Source: Actinomycetota bacterium
Lineage (GTDB): Bacteria; Actinomycetota; Actinomycetes; Nanopelagicales; Nanopelagicaceae
Length of the DNA stretch: 12,747 bases
Direction of reading: 5' to 3'
NCBI GenBank assembly: GCA_947381255.1
Contig: CANCUC010000009.1
Span: forward strand, 1 to 12,747
Under the pieces are notes generated by a model, which ran no database searches, had not been told where the DNA came from, and saw only the letters and a list, made by a program, of their open reading frames with translations. The translations under genes and the position numbers were made by a program. Position 1 is the first letter of the stretch, and every line of letters begins with the position of its first letter. Shown here piece after piece: positions 1-7,568 of the stretch.

Positions 1-99
1 ATCGGCTCAACCGTAAAGGTCCTTGGTTGGTATGACAATGAGTGGGGTTACTCAAACCGCCTCGTAGACCTCGTTGCCTTTGTAGGTAAATCTCTCTAA
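1..99 (+). CDS. gap: Glyceraldehyde-3-phosphate dehydrogenase, C-terminal end (partial)
   Basis: The first 32 codons plus a TAA stop are the tail of a class I NAD(P)-dependent glyceraldehyde-3-phosphate dehydrogenase, which oxidises glyceraldehyde-3-phosphate to 1,3-bisphosphoglycerate in the cytoplasm. The family's typical C-terminal stretch is visible as VLGWYDNEWGYSNRLVDL, where the tyrosine, asparagine-glutamate and tryptophan are near-invariant. The rest of the gene lies upstream of the window. Its stop overlaps the pgk start by one base (TAATG), so gap and pgk are almost certainly co-transcribed and translationally coupled. The identity is secure from this motif and from the next gene being the next glycolytic step; the length and start cannot be judged. 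Confidence 0.95.
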   Translation: MGSTVKVLGWYDNEWGYSNRLVDLVAFVGKSL

Positions 100-1295
100 T
101 GAGCTTCACAACCCTGCAATCACTTGATGTAGCAGGTAAGCGAGTATTGCTCCGGTGCGACCTGAACGTCCCTATCAAAGAGGGCGTCATCCGCGATGAT
201 GGTCGCATCCGGGCTTCGCTGCCTACGATCCAATATTTGGTAGATAACGGCGCCAGCGTTGTTATTACCGCTCACCTCGGTCGTCCAAAAGGTGAGCGCG
301 TACCCGAAATGTCTCTCGCCCCAGTTGCGCATCGACTCGGTGATCTTCTCGATCGCCCAGTGCACTTCTCTTCGGAAATTGTTGGAGCAGAAGTTGATGC
401 CAAGAAGGCAGCTCTCGGTGCAGGGGAGATCTTGCTCCTTGAAAATATTCGTTACGAAGCTGCTGAAACATCCAAAGATGAGGCAGAGCGCGCAGCATTT
501 GCAGCGCAACTCGTGGCAGGCATGGATCTCTTCGTAAGCGATGGCTTTGGTGCGGTTCACCGCAAGCATGCATCTGTCTACGATGTAGCGAAGTTACTTC
601 CAAGTGCCGCAGGGTTCTTGGTCGCTGCAGAGATTGATGTGCTGAAAAAGCTCACCGAAAATCCTGATCGTCCTTATGGCGTGGTACTAGGTGGCGCAAA
701 AGTTTCAGACAAGATCGGAGTCATCAAGAATCTCTTGGGCAAGGTCAATGTCTTGGCAATCGGCGGAGGAATGCTCTTTACATTCCTTGCGGCTCAAGGC
801 CATGAGATTGGAACTTCACTCGTTGAGAGAGACCTTCTTGATGATGTAAAGAAACTTTTGCAAGAAGCCAAAGATCTTGGGGTAGAACTCTTACTCCCTA
901 CCGATATCGTGGTTGCTCCTACATTTGCCGCCGATGCCACACCAACTTTGGTGAGCGCATCTGCAATTCCTTCAGATCAGATGGGTCTTGATATTGGTCC
1001 AGAGAGCGCAGCAGCGTTTGGTGCGGCTATTGAAAAGTGCCACACCGTTTTCTGGAATGGCCCTATGGGAGTTTTCGAATTTCCTAACTTTGCAAATGGA
1101 ACCAAGGTCGTTGCAACAAGTCTTACAAAAGTTCAAGGCATATCAGTAGTTGGTGGAGGAGACTCTGCGGCTGCCGTTCGCGCACTTGGCTTTAAAGATA
1201 GCGAATTTGGTTACATCTCAACCGGTGGTGGAGCATCACTTGAATATCTAGAGGGTAAAGCACTACCTGGAATTGAGGTTTTAAATAATGCGTAA
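99..1295 (+). CDS. pgk: Phosphoglycerate kinase
   Basis: This 398-residue cytoplasmic enzyme transfers phosphate from 1,3-bisphosphoglycerate to ADP, the first ATP-yielding step of glycolysis, and works in reverse in gluconeogenesis. The length is normal for bacterial PGK. Substrate-binding motifs of the N-terminal domain are RCDLNVP (residues 19-25) and HLGRPKG (59-65). The hinge and nucleotide-binding C-terminal domain show GGAKVSDKI (198-206), WNGPMGVFE (319-327), GGGDSAAA (352-359) and STGGGASLE (374-382). No key residue appears to be missing. The ATG overlaps the upstream gap stop by one base, with only a weak upstream purine stretch, so initiation probably depends on coupling. The 3' end overlaps tpiA by 8 bases. 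Confidence 0.98.
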   Translation: MSFTTLQSLDVAGKRVLLRCDLNVPIKEGVIRDDGRIRASLPTIQYLVDNGASVVITAHLGRPKGERVPEMSLAPVAHRLGDLLDRPVHFSSEIVGAEVDAKKAALGAGEILLLENIRYEAAETSKDEAERAAFAAQLVAGMDLFVSDGFGAVHRKHASVYDVAKLLPSAAGFLVAAEIDVLKKLTENPDRPYGVVLGGAKVSDKIGVIKNLLGKVNVLAIGGGMLFTFLAAQGHEIGTSLVERDLLDDVKKLLQEAKDLGVELLLPTDIVVAPTFAADATPTLVSASAIPSDQMGLDIGPESAAAFGAAIEKCHTVFWNGPMGVFEFPNFANGTKVVATSLTKVQGISVVGGGDSAAAVRALGFKDSEFGYISTGGGASLEYLEGKALPGIEVLNNA

Positions 1296-2064
1296 ACCAC
1301 TGATTGCTGGAAACTGGAAGATGAACCTCAATCACCTTGAGGCGATTGCAGTTACCCAGAAGCTTTCTTACTCACTTGAGGAGAAGGATTTTGAAGCGGT
1401 TGATGTAGCTATCTTCCCGCCATTTACAGATATTCGTTCAGTTCAAACTTTGATCGATGGAGATCGCCTTCGCCTTACATACGGCGCACAAGATCTTTCA
1501 CCAGAAGCATCTGGTGCCTTTACCGGAGATATCTCTGGCTCCATGCTCAATAAATTGGGATGCACCTATGTGCTGGTTGGTCACTCAGAGCGTCGTGCGA
1601 TTCATGGCGAGAGCAGCGCAGTAGTTGCTGCAAAGGCCAAGGCTGCCTTAAGTAATGAATTGATTCCTGTCTTGTGTATTGGTGAAGAGCTCGCCATTCG
1701 CGAATCGGGAGAACATGTGAAATTTGTCGTTGATCAGTTGGCTGCCTCAGTCGCCGGACTTCATAAGCCAGATCTCAAGAAGGTCGTTTTTGCCTATGAA
1801 CCTGTCTGGGCCATCGGAACTGGCAAGACAGCAACCCCTGCAGATGCCCAAGAGGTATGTGCTGCAATTCGCGTGGCGTTGGCCTCGATTGGTAGCGATG
1901 AGATCGCTGCTGGAGCTCGCATCCTCTACGGCGGATCAGTTAAATCTGGAAATATCGTCGAAATCATGCGCGAGAGCGATGTGGACGGCGTTCTAGTCGG
2001 TGGAGCGAGCCTTGACCCTGAGGAATTCGCCCGCATCGCTAGGTTCCACCGCGTAGCCTCATAA
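1288..2064 (+). CDS. tpiA: Triosephosphate isomerase
   Basis: This 258-residue TIM-barrel enzyme interconverts dihydroxyacetone phosphate and glyceraldehyde-3-phosphate. All catalytic residues are visible: Asn9 and Lys11 in AGNWKMN, His99 in VGHSERR, and Glu171 in AYEPVWAIGTG, which leads into the flexible loop 6 lid. The phosphate-binding YGGSV (214-218) and GVLVGGASL (234-242) motifs follow. The start is the ATG inside the last codons of pgk, in a different frame. GAGG about 9 bases upstream serves as ribosome binding site within pgk, implying a shared message. The family length is about 250 residues, so the gene is intact. Its product also meets the pentose phosphate enzymes encoded further along the window. 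Confidence 0.98.
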   Translation: MRKPLIAGNWKMNLNHLEAIAVTQKLSYSLEEKDFEAVDVAIFPPFTDIRSVQTLIDGDRLRLTYGAQDLSPEASGAFTGDISGSMLNKLGCTYVLVGHSERRAIHGESSAVVAAKAKAALSNELIPVLCIGEELAIRESGEHVKFVVDQLAASVAGLHKPDLKKVVFAYEPVWAIGTGKTATPADAQEVCAAIRVALASIGSDEIAAGARILYGGSVKSGNIVEIMRESDVDGVLVGGASLDPEEFARIARFHRVAS

Positions 2065-2082
2065 GACGCTATCCTGTACCCC

Positions 2083-2098
2083 TGACCCGCGAGGGTCG
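2083..2098 (+). other. Small hairpin in the tpiA-secG gap
   Basis: GACCC (2084-2088) and GGGTC (2093-2097) form a perfect five-base-pair stem closed by a GCGA loop, a GNRA-type tetraloop, with a possible extra T-G pair at the base. It begins 20 bases after the tpiA stop. No run of T follows, so it is a poor intrinsic terminator. It may be a 3'-end stabiliser of the glycolytic transcript, a processing site, or part of a structured leader for secG. It is short enough that chance cannot be excluded. Confidence 0.3.
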
Positions 2099-2127
2099 AA
2101 GCCGTATACCCAATCGCACTAATTGCC

Positions 2128-2143
2128 CGCCTGCTCGCAGGTG
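2128..2143 (+). other. Second small hairpin upstream of secG
   Basis: CCTG (2130-2133) pairs with CAGG (2138-2141) around a CTCG loop. A G-T pair and a C-G pair extend it to six base pairs. It ends 17 bases before the AAAGGAG ribosome binding site of secG (2161-2167), close enough to influence access to it, and no T-run follows. Together with the hairpin at 2083-2098 it gives the 110-base leader some structure, but the stem is weak and its function is inferred only. Confidence 0.22.
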
Positions 2144-2174
2144 AGCCGTGTGAGGAAATAAAAGGAGCCTGACC

Positions 2175-2402
2175 GTGGTTTTAGCCTTATCAATACTTCA
2201 AGCGATTACCAGCGTTTTGATGGTTCTCTTGGTTCTCCTCCATAAGGGCAAGGGCAGCGGACTCTCCGACCTCTTCGGCGGCGGCGTCTCATCCACTTAC
2301 GGTGGATCATCTGTCGTTGAGAAGAACCTAGATCGCATCACCATCGTCGTAGGTGGTCTCTGGTTCGCTGGAGTAGTTGCCTTGGGTCTCTATCTCAAGT
2401 AG
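2175..2402 (+). CDS. secG: Preprotein translocase subunit SecG
   Basis: This 75-residue inner-membrane protein is the small auxiliary subunit of the SecYEG channel and assists SecA-driven export. Two hydrophobic helices (about residues 2-21 and 54-73) flank a glycine/serine-rich cytoplasmic loop containing KGKGSGLSDLFGGG (23-36), the conserved SecG loop. The start is a GTG, chosen because AAAGGAG (2161-2167) sits 7 bases upstream and the first helix begins immediately after it. The length matches the short actinobacterial SecG type. A position after tpiA is common in Gram-positive genomes. The 110-base leader suggests it may have its own promoter as well as read-through from tpiA. Confidence 0.95.
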   Translation: MVLALSILQAITSVLMVLLVLLHKGKGSGLSDLFGGGVSSTYGGSSVVEKNLDRITIVVGGLWFAGVVALGLYLK

Positions 2403-2459
2403 AAACACTGAGTTCTGCAAGAAGTTTCCGAACGCTAGCTGGTCTTTAAAGGAGTAAAA

Positions 2460-2798
2460 ATGGCAGGAAGTGCAATCCGCGGTAGTCGCGTTGGTGCTGG
2501 CCCAATGGGTGAAGCCGAGCGTGGTGAGGCGATAGCTCGTTTCCGCGTCTCGTACTGGTGCGCAAATGGCCATGAAACTCGTCCATCATTCGCTGAGGAT
2601 GGCACAGTCGCTATTCCTAATGAGTGGGATTGCCCGCGTTGTGGTTACCCAGCAGGTCTCGATAAAGATAAGCCACCTATGCCAGTCAAGAATGAGCCTT
2701 ACAAGACTCACCTTGCTTACGTTAAGGAGCGTCGTACCGAGGCTGAAGCTGAAAAGATTTTGGGAGATGCCCTCGCTAAATTGCGTGGCGACGACTAA
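2460..2798 (+). CDS. rbpA: RNA polymerase-binding protein RbpA
   Basis: RbpA is an actinobacteria-specific protein that binds RNA polymerase and the group 1/2 sigma factors and stabilises open promoter complexes. The 112-residue protein has the family architecture: a basic N-terminal tail with RGSR (7-10), a core with the zinc ligand pattern Cys34-X3-His38 and Cys58-X2-Cys61 (WCANGH and DCPRCG), then a linker and a C-terminal sigma-interaction helix with KTHLAYVKERRTEAEAEKIL. The zinc cysteines are kept here, as in the Streptomyces type, whereas the mycobacterial proteins have lost them. The ATG has a strong AAAGGAG (2448-2454) 5 bases upstream. It follows secG by 57 bases with no obvious terminator. 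Its stop overlaps the opposing pgi gene by 4 bases. Confidence 0.95.
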   Translation: MAGSAIRGSRVGAGPMGEAERGEAIARFRVSYWCANGHETRPSFAEDGTVAIPNEWDCPRCGYPAGLDKDKPPMPVKNEPYKTHLAYVKERRTEAEAEKILGDALAKLRGDD

Positions 2799-4339
2799 AT
2801 CTTCTTTAGCTCCGCAATTATTGCCTTAATTCCAGCTTCACGATTTTTCAGGTGAATGCGAACTAGAGGAAACTTTCGATCTGCCAAAGCCTGACCATCG
2901 CCAAGGGCTTGCGCCATCAAGAGGGTATGGAATGTAAAGCTCTGGTGGGGGATAGCTAAATCACCAAGATTTTCACCTGTGATCTGCAGAAATGCTCCGT
3001 TGTGTTGTCCACCCTTATGGAACTGTCCAGTTGAGTGCAAGAAGCGTGGTCCCCAACCAAAGGTAGTTCCCTTGCCGCTCTTGGAAGCGATGAGTTCACG
3101 TAACTCCGGAGTTTGATTATCAATTCCACGAGCAAGATAAGCCATGATTGCAATGTAATGGGCCTCGATCTTGAGGAAATCTTGCAATTGACCAGCGAGT
3201 GAATCTGCTTGGGATGAACTGTAAATGGCTAAGAGTTCATCTTCGTAATTTGCCTTGAACTTAGGAACTCGTCCATCGTTCCACGTTGAAAGAAGAGCAC
3301 CTGTTCGCTCTTTAGCTTCAGTTACATTTGGTTGATTGAATGGATCAACTTTCAGGCTGTAACCGAGGAGCGCTGTAACCCACTCCCAGAGAATAAATTG
3401 CTCACCGAGAGTTCCCTCTACCGTGAGATCTGACTGGCCATCTTGAGCAAAAGAAATGCGAAGCGCGCTTCCTGCAACTGAGGCAGATGCTGATTCAATG
3501 GCAATTGGAAGGCGTCCGGTCTGGTTCTTACCAGTTGACTCTGCAATCAGTTGTTCGATCCAATCGGAAATTCCTGGCAAATTGGAGTTGGAATCGTAGA
3601 AGGCCACATTTTGCTCACCCTTATCGAAGATAGCGGCAGCAATCTTTACAGCGACCGAATCTTCGGCTGTGAACGTAGCAGCAGCGGCAGCAGCATCGTC
3701 AATTAATACAGATGCATCTACGCCGATGAGTGATGCAGGCACTAGGCCGAAGGCAGATAGAGCGCTGTAGCGTCCGCCCACATGTGGATCTGCATTGATG
3801 GTGCGCAGACCATCAGCACGCGCTGATTTATCCAGAGGAGAACCAGGATCTGTAACGATGACAAAGTGATCAGCTGGATTTAGCCCGGCGTCTTGGAAGA
3901 TTTTGGTGAAGAACGCTTTGTGAGATGCAGTTTCAATTGTTGAACCTGACTTTGATCCAACTACCACGAGAGAATGGGCGAGATCTGCGGGGATAGCGGC
4001 TCTGATTTGATCGGGATCAGTTGTATCTAAAACAGTGAGTTTCTTTCCGTAGCTCTTGGCGATAACTTCAGGAGCGAGCGAGGATCCGCCCATTCCGGCG
4101 AGAACAATGGTTGAAATCTCTTTAGAGCGAGCCCAGGCAGTAAGCGCATCTAGCTCCGGAAGTAGCGCGCGAGATGAGAGCGGAAGGTCAATCCAGTTAA
4201 GGCGAATTGAGGCTTCTGCCTCAGCTTCAACTCCCCACAAGGTGTGATCTTTGGCGGCAAGTCGACCCACAACTGCGTTGAGAGAGGCGACGGTTTCCTT
4301 CGATGCGAGATCTAAAGCTGAACCAGATGCATTAATCAT
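2795..4339 (-). CDS. pgi: Glucose-6-phosphate isomerase
   Basis: This 514-residue enzyme interconverts glucose-6-phosphate and fructose-6-phosphate. Sugar-isomerase (SIS) fold motifs are visible: GMGGSSL (82-88), SKSGST for phosphate binding (129-134), GGRYSALS (188-195), a QLIAESTGK segment (263-271) with Glu267 as the probable catalytic base, and GPRFLHSTGQFHKGG (430-444). The last motifs match my recollection of the PGI half of bifunctional transaldolase/PGI proteins better than the canonical 550-residue PGI. A run of six alanines (217-222) lies in a divergent part. The ATG directly abuts the tal stop (TAA then ATG, zero spacing), so translation is probably coupled to tal. The 3' end overlaps rbpA by 4 bases. 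Confidence 0.95.
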   Translation of the reverse strand: MINASGSALDLASKETVASLNAVVGRLAAKDHTLWGVEAEAEASIRLNWIDLPLSSRALLPELDALTAWARSKEISTIVLAGMGGSSLAPEVIAKSYGKKLTVLDTTDPDQIRAAIPADLAHSLVVVGSKSGSTIETASHKAFFTKIFQDAGLNPADHFVIVTDPGSPLDKSARADGLRTINADPHVGGRYSALSAFGLVPASLIGVDASVLIDDAAAAAATFTAEDSVAVKIAAAIFDKGEQNVAFYDSNSNLPGISDWIEQLIAESTGKNQTGRLPIAIESASASVAGSALRISFAQDGQSDLTVEGTLGEQFILWEWVTALLGYSLKVDPFNQPNVTEAKERTGALLSTWNDGRVPKFKANYEDELLAIYSSSQADSLAGQLQDFLKIEAHYIAIMAYLARGIDNQTPELRELIASKSGKGTTFGWGPRFLHSTGQFHKGGQHNGAFLQITGENLGDLAIPHQSFTFHTLLMAQALGDGQALADRKFPLVRIHLKNREAGIKAIIAELKKI

Positions 4340-5428
4340 TTATGCCACCGCACTCACATTGTCTAGTAGTTCTTGCCAAGCATCGGCAAATTTCTTAACT
4401 CCATCTTTCTCTAAGAAGGAGACCACATCATTAAAATCAATTCCAGCTTGCGTAAGCAATTCGAAGTGTTCGTGTGATGCCGCAAAATTACTGGTGATAG
4501 TGTCACCGCGAACTACTCCGTGCTCACGTACCTCGTTGAGGGTGCCCTCGGGCATGGTGTTTACGCAATGCGGAGCAATTAATTCAATGACGTAACGGGT
4601 TGAGTCATACTTCTTATCTTTTACTCCGGTTGAAGCCCAGAGTGGACGTTGCTCTGCAGCGCCATGAGATACAAGTGACTTCCAACGATCGGAGTCGATC
4701 ACTTTTAGGTAAGCCTCATATGCCAGGACCGCATTAGCAATTGCCGATTTTCCGCGAAGTGGAGAATCAGGGCTCATTGCATCAAGACGTTTATCAATTT
4801 CAGTATCGATGCGAGAGACGAAGAATGATGCGACGGAGTGGATGCCGGCGAGGGGCAGGCCTGCTGCGAGACGATCTTCAAGTCCAGCGAGGTAAGACTC
4901 CATAACCATCTCATATCGCGCGACGGAGAAAATTAAGGTCACGTTAACGCTGATTCCAGCCGCAGTGAGCTGGCGGATAGCTGGGAGTCCTTCAAGAGTT
5001 GCGGGAACTTTAATGAGCAAATTGGGGCGTGCAATCTGATCCCAGAGAGATTTTCCTTGTTCTAAGGTCTTCTCGGTCTCATGAGCGAAGAAAGGATCCA
5101 CTTCAATGCTCACGCGTCCATCTACGCCATTTGAGTTCTTATAAATCTCGGTGAAGAGATCGCAGGCTGCGCTCACATCCGATGTCGTAAGTGCATTCAC
5201 GATTGAAGTGGTATCCGCTCCTTGTGCCTTGAGAGCAAGGACATCTTCTTTGTAGAGAGCCGATCCCTTAATTGCTGCGGAAAAGATACTTGGATTCGTG
5301 GTTACACCGACGACGTTGGAGTCCGCAATTAACTGAGCGAGGCTTCCACTTTGCAGGCGATCTCTCGATAAATCATCGAGCCAGATAGAAACTCCGGCAT
5401 CACTGACAGCTTGGAGATTTGCAGACAT
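4340..5428 (-). CDS. tal: Transaldolase
   Basis: Transaldolase moves a three-carbon dihydroxyacetone unit between sedoheptulose-7-phosphate and erythrose-4-phosphate in the non-oxidative pentose phosphate pathway. The 362-residue length fits the long actinobacterial/cyanobacterial TalB-like class. VTTNPSIF (42-49) is the family's N-terminal signature, and the Schiff-base lysine is Lys140 in LLIKVPAT. VNVTLIFS (161-168) is the next conserved barrel strand. The start ATG overlaps the tkt stop by one base (TAATG), with AGAAGG about 10 bases upstream. It sits between tkt and pgi, and fructose-6-phosphate made by the transketolase/transaldolase pair is the direct substrate of the next gene's product. 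Confidence 0.97.
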   Translation of the reverse strand: MSANLQAVSDAGVSIWLDDLSRDRLQSGSLAQLIADSNVVGVTTNPSIFSAAIKGSALYKEDVLALKAQGADTTSIVNALTTSDVSAACDLFTEIYKNSNGVDGRVSIEVDPFFAHETEKTLEQGKSLWDQIARPNLLIKVPATLEGLPAIRQLTAAGISVNVTLIFSVARYEMVMESYLAGLEDRLAAGLPLAGIHSVASFFVSRIDTEIDKRLDAMSPDSPLRGKSAIANAVLAYEAYLKVIDSDRWKSLVSHGAAEQRPLWASTGVKDKKYDSTRYVIELIAPHCVNTMPEGTLNEVREHGVVRGDTITSNFAASHEHFELLTQAGIDFNDVVSFLEKDGVKKFADAWQELLDNVSAVA

Positions 5429-7482
5429 TACGCTCTCGCCTTCTCGATCGAAGCCTTCGCGGCAGCAACTACTGCCTCTGGGGTAAACCCAAACTCTTTG
5501 AAAAGTATTCCTGCTGATGCGGAGGCTCCGAAGTGATTGAGACCGATTGAGACTCCAGCATCGCCAACGTATTCACGCCATCCTGCAGTAACACCTGCCT
5601 CAATACTTACTCGTGCTTTAACTGATGATGGAAGGACAGATGCCTGGTACTCAGGTGAGGTTTCTGCAAACCACTCAAGACATGGCGCGCTTACAACGCT
5701 CGCCTTAATGCCCTCGGTCTGGAGAAGTTCTGCTGCTGTAATCGCGAGGGCAACTTCCGAACCCGTCGCAATCAAAATAACATCAGCAATACCATCAAGC
5801 TGATTGAGAACGTAAGCGCCTTTTGCGACACCTTCAGCGCTTGCAAAAACTTCGCGATCGATCACCGGAAGATTCTGGCGAGAGAGCGCAAAACCAGCTG
5901 GCTTGGCACGGCTGATTACCTCACGCCAGGCGATGGCAGTTTCATTTGCATCAGATGGGCGGATAACCGCGAGATTTGGAATTAAGCGCAAAGAGGCAAC
6001 ATGTTCGACTGGCTGATGAGTCGGACCATCTTCTCCGAGACCGATGGAATCATGGGTCCATACGAAGGTAACGGGAAGATTCATAAGTGCCGCTAAGCGG
6101 ACAGCTCCGCGCATGTAATCTGAGAAGACGAGGAATGTTCCACCAAATGGTTTTGTTAATCCGTGGAGCGCGATGCCGTTGAGAATGCCACCCATCGCAT
6201 GTTCGCGAATACCAAAGTGGATGAGGCGACCGTATGGATCTGCGTTCTCCATTTCACTTGAGGCAGGAAGGAAAGATTTGCTTCCTGCAATCGTGGTGTT
6301 ATTGCTTCCTGCGAGATCAGCAGATCCACCCCAGAACTCAGGAAGAACTGTTGCAATAGCAGAGATGATCTTGCCCGAAGCCGCGCGAGTGGCTACATCT
6401 TTTCCAGCAGGAAACACTGGAAGTGCACTCTCCCAACCGGTTGGAAGTTCACGGTTACGCAACCTTTCAAGAAGCGCAGCTCGATCTGGATTTGCTGCCT
6501 TCCAGGATTCAAACTCAGCGTTCCATATCGCGTGAAGCGCCGCACCACGTTCTCCCACTTGTCTGGCATGTGCGAGGACACCGTCCGGAACAATAAAACT
6601 CTCTTCAGGATTTAATCCGAGAAGCACCTTTGTTGCCGCAATTTCATCTGCACCAAGTGCTGAACCATGTGATTCTTCGGTGCCTCGTGCGTGAGGAGCT
6701 GGCCAAGCGATGATGCTGTGCATACGAATAAGAGTTGGACGATCATGTGTATTTTCAGCTTCAATCATCGCCTTTTCAAGGCTTTCGCGATCAATGTTTC
6801 CATCCGCAAGAGCGTTCACGGTGATGACGTGCCAACCATAAGCAACATAACGAGCCGCAACATCTTCCGTGAATGCAACATGGGTATCGCCTTCAATCGA
6901 GATCCGATTGTCGTCATAAATCATCTTGAGATTTCCAAGGGCTTGGGTGCCCGCGAGAGATGAAGCCTCACCGCTGATTCCCTCCTCAAGATCTCCATCG
7001 GAGCAGATAACCCATACATTGTGATCAAAGAGAGTGGTGGTGCCAGATGGATCGAGAAGCCCCTTCTCGAAACGAGCTGCCATCGCCATTCCAACTGCAT
7101 TTGAAACACCTGCGCCTAGTGGACCAGTTGTGGTCTCCACGCCGTTGGTGTGTCCGTACTCCGGGTGTCCTGGAGTAAGAGAGTTATGGGTACGAAATGA
7201 CTTGAGATCGTCGAGTGAAAGTCCATAACCCGATAGGAAGAGTTGAATGTAAAGGGTGAGTGATGAGTGTCCACAAGAGAGTACGAAGCGATCGCGACCA
7301 AGCCAGGTGGAATCGTTTGGATCATGTTTGAGGAAGCGTTGAAAGAGCGTGTAAGCAACTGGTGCCAAGGACATCGCAGTACCAGGGTGACCATTTCCGA
7401 CCTTCTGCACGCTATCCATAGCTAGTGCTCGTGCGATTGTTACGGCGGAATCGTCTTGTGAACTCCAGGTTGTGCGTTCCAT
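5428..7482 (-). CDS. tkt: Transketolase
   Basis: This 684-residue thiamine-diphosphate enzyme transfers two-carbon units between ketose and aldose phosphates in the non-oxidative pentose phosphate pathway. The pyrophosphate-binding domain shows GHPG (His32), CGHSS (His72), GHPEYG (His106), the metal-binding DGDLEEG (162-168) with YDDN (189-192), and SHGSALG (His272). The pyrimidine domain has GIREHAMG with the activating Glu427, and PTHQPVEH with His489. The C-terminal domain is complete, so the length is normal. The ATG has AGGGAG (7498-7493) 10 bases upstream. It is first of the tight tkt-tal-pgi set, and the 86-base gap before it is the likely promoter site. Confidence 0.98.
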   Translation of the reverse strand: MERTTWSSQDDSAVTIARALAMDSVQKVGNGHPGTAMSLAPVAYTLFQRFLKHDPNDSTWLGRDRFVLSCGHSSLTLYIQLFLSGYGLSLDDLKSFRTHNSLTPGHPEYGHTNGVETTTGPLGAGVSNAVGMAMAARFEKGLLDPSGTTTLFDHNVWVICSDGDLEEGISGEASSLAGTQALGNLKMIYDDNRISIEGDTHVAFTEDVAARYVAYGWHVITVNALADGNIDRESLEKAMIEAENTHDRPTLIRMHSIIAWPAPHARGTEESHGSALGADEIAATKVLLGLNPEESFIVPDGVLAHARQVGERGAALHAIWNAEFESWKAANPDRAALLERLRNRELPTGWESALPVFPAGKDVATRAASGKIISAIATVLPEFWGGSADLAGSNNTTIAGSKSFLPASSEMENADPYGRLIHFGIREHAMGGILNGIALHGLTKPFGGTFLVFSDYMRGAVRLAALMNLPVTFVWTHDSIGLGEDGPTHQPVEHVASLRLIPNLAVIRPSDANETAIAWREVISRAKPAGFALSRQNLPVIDREVFASAEGVAKGAYVLNQLDGIADVILIATGSEVALAITAAELLQTEGIKASVVSAPCLEWFAETSPEYQASVLPSSVKARVSIEAGVTAGWREYVGDAGVSIGLNHFGASASAGILFKEFGFTPEAVVAAAKASIEKARA

Positions 7483-7501
7483 TGCTCGTTATCTCCCTAT
7501 A

Positions 7502-7529
7502 TATCTATCTTCTATTGTTGACCTACGAA
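7502..7529 (-). promoter_or_regulatory. Possible promoter of the tkt-tal-pgi operon
   Basis: On the minus strand TTCGTA (7529-7524) and TAGATA (7507-7502) are separated by 16 bases and resemble a sigma-70-type -35/-10 pair. They lie about 20 bases ahead of the tkt start, in an AT-rich stretch just before its AGGGAG ribosome binding site. The -10 box is acceptable, the -35 box only fair, and overlapping TATATA alternatives exist. The support is position plus partial consensus. Confidence 0.3.
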
Positions 7530-7541
7530 CCACATTGTTCG
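7526..7541. repeat. Inverted repeat CGAAC-N6-GTTCG upstream of tkt
   Basis: CGAAC (7526-7530) and GTTCG (7537-7541) are perfect five-base inverted arms separated by six bases. The palindrome overlaps the proposed -35 box of the tkt promoter, a typical place for a repressor or activator site. It is not followed by a T-run on either strand, so it is not a convincing terminator for ctaA. No cognate regulator is recognisable, and a match this short could be chance. Confidence 0.3.
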
Positions 7542-7568
7542 CCAAAATTCCTGCTAACAGATGGCTAA

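Noticed and set aside
120..569. A 149-residue open frame on the minus strand inside pgk
   Set aside because: It lies wholly within the well-supported pgk gene, has no family motif or ribosome binding site and looks like a frame shadow.
2083..2098. Hairpin after tpiA considered as an intrinsic terminator
   Set aside because: The stem is only five base pairs and no T-run follows, so termination is unlikely.
2141..2161. A six-codon GTG-started mini-frame ending just before the secG ribosome binding site, possibly a leader peptide
   Set aside because: It has no ribosome binding site and no characteristic codon run, and so short a frame is expected by chance.
6173..6535. A 120-residue plus-strand open frame inside tkt
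   Set aside because: It is antisense to conserved transketolase sequence with no independent coding evidence.
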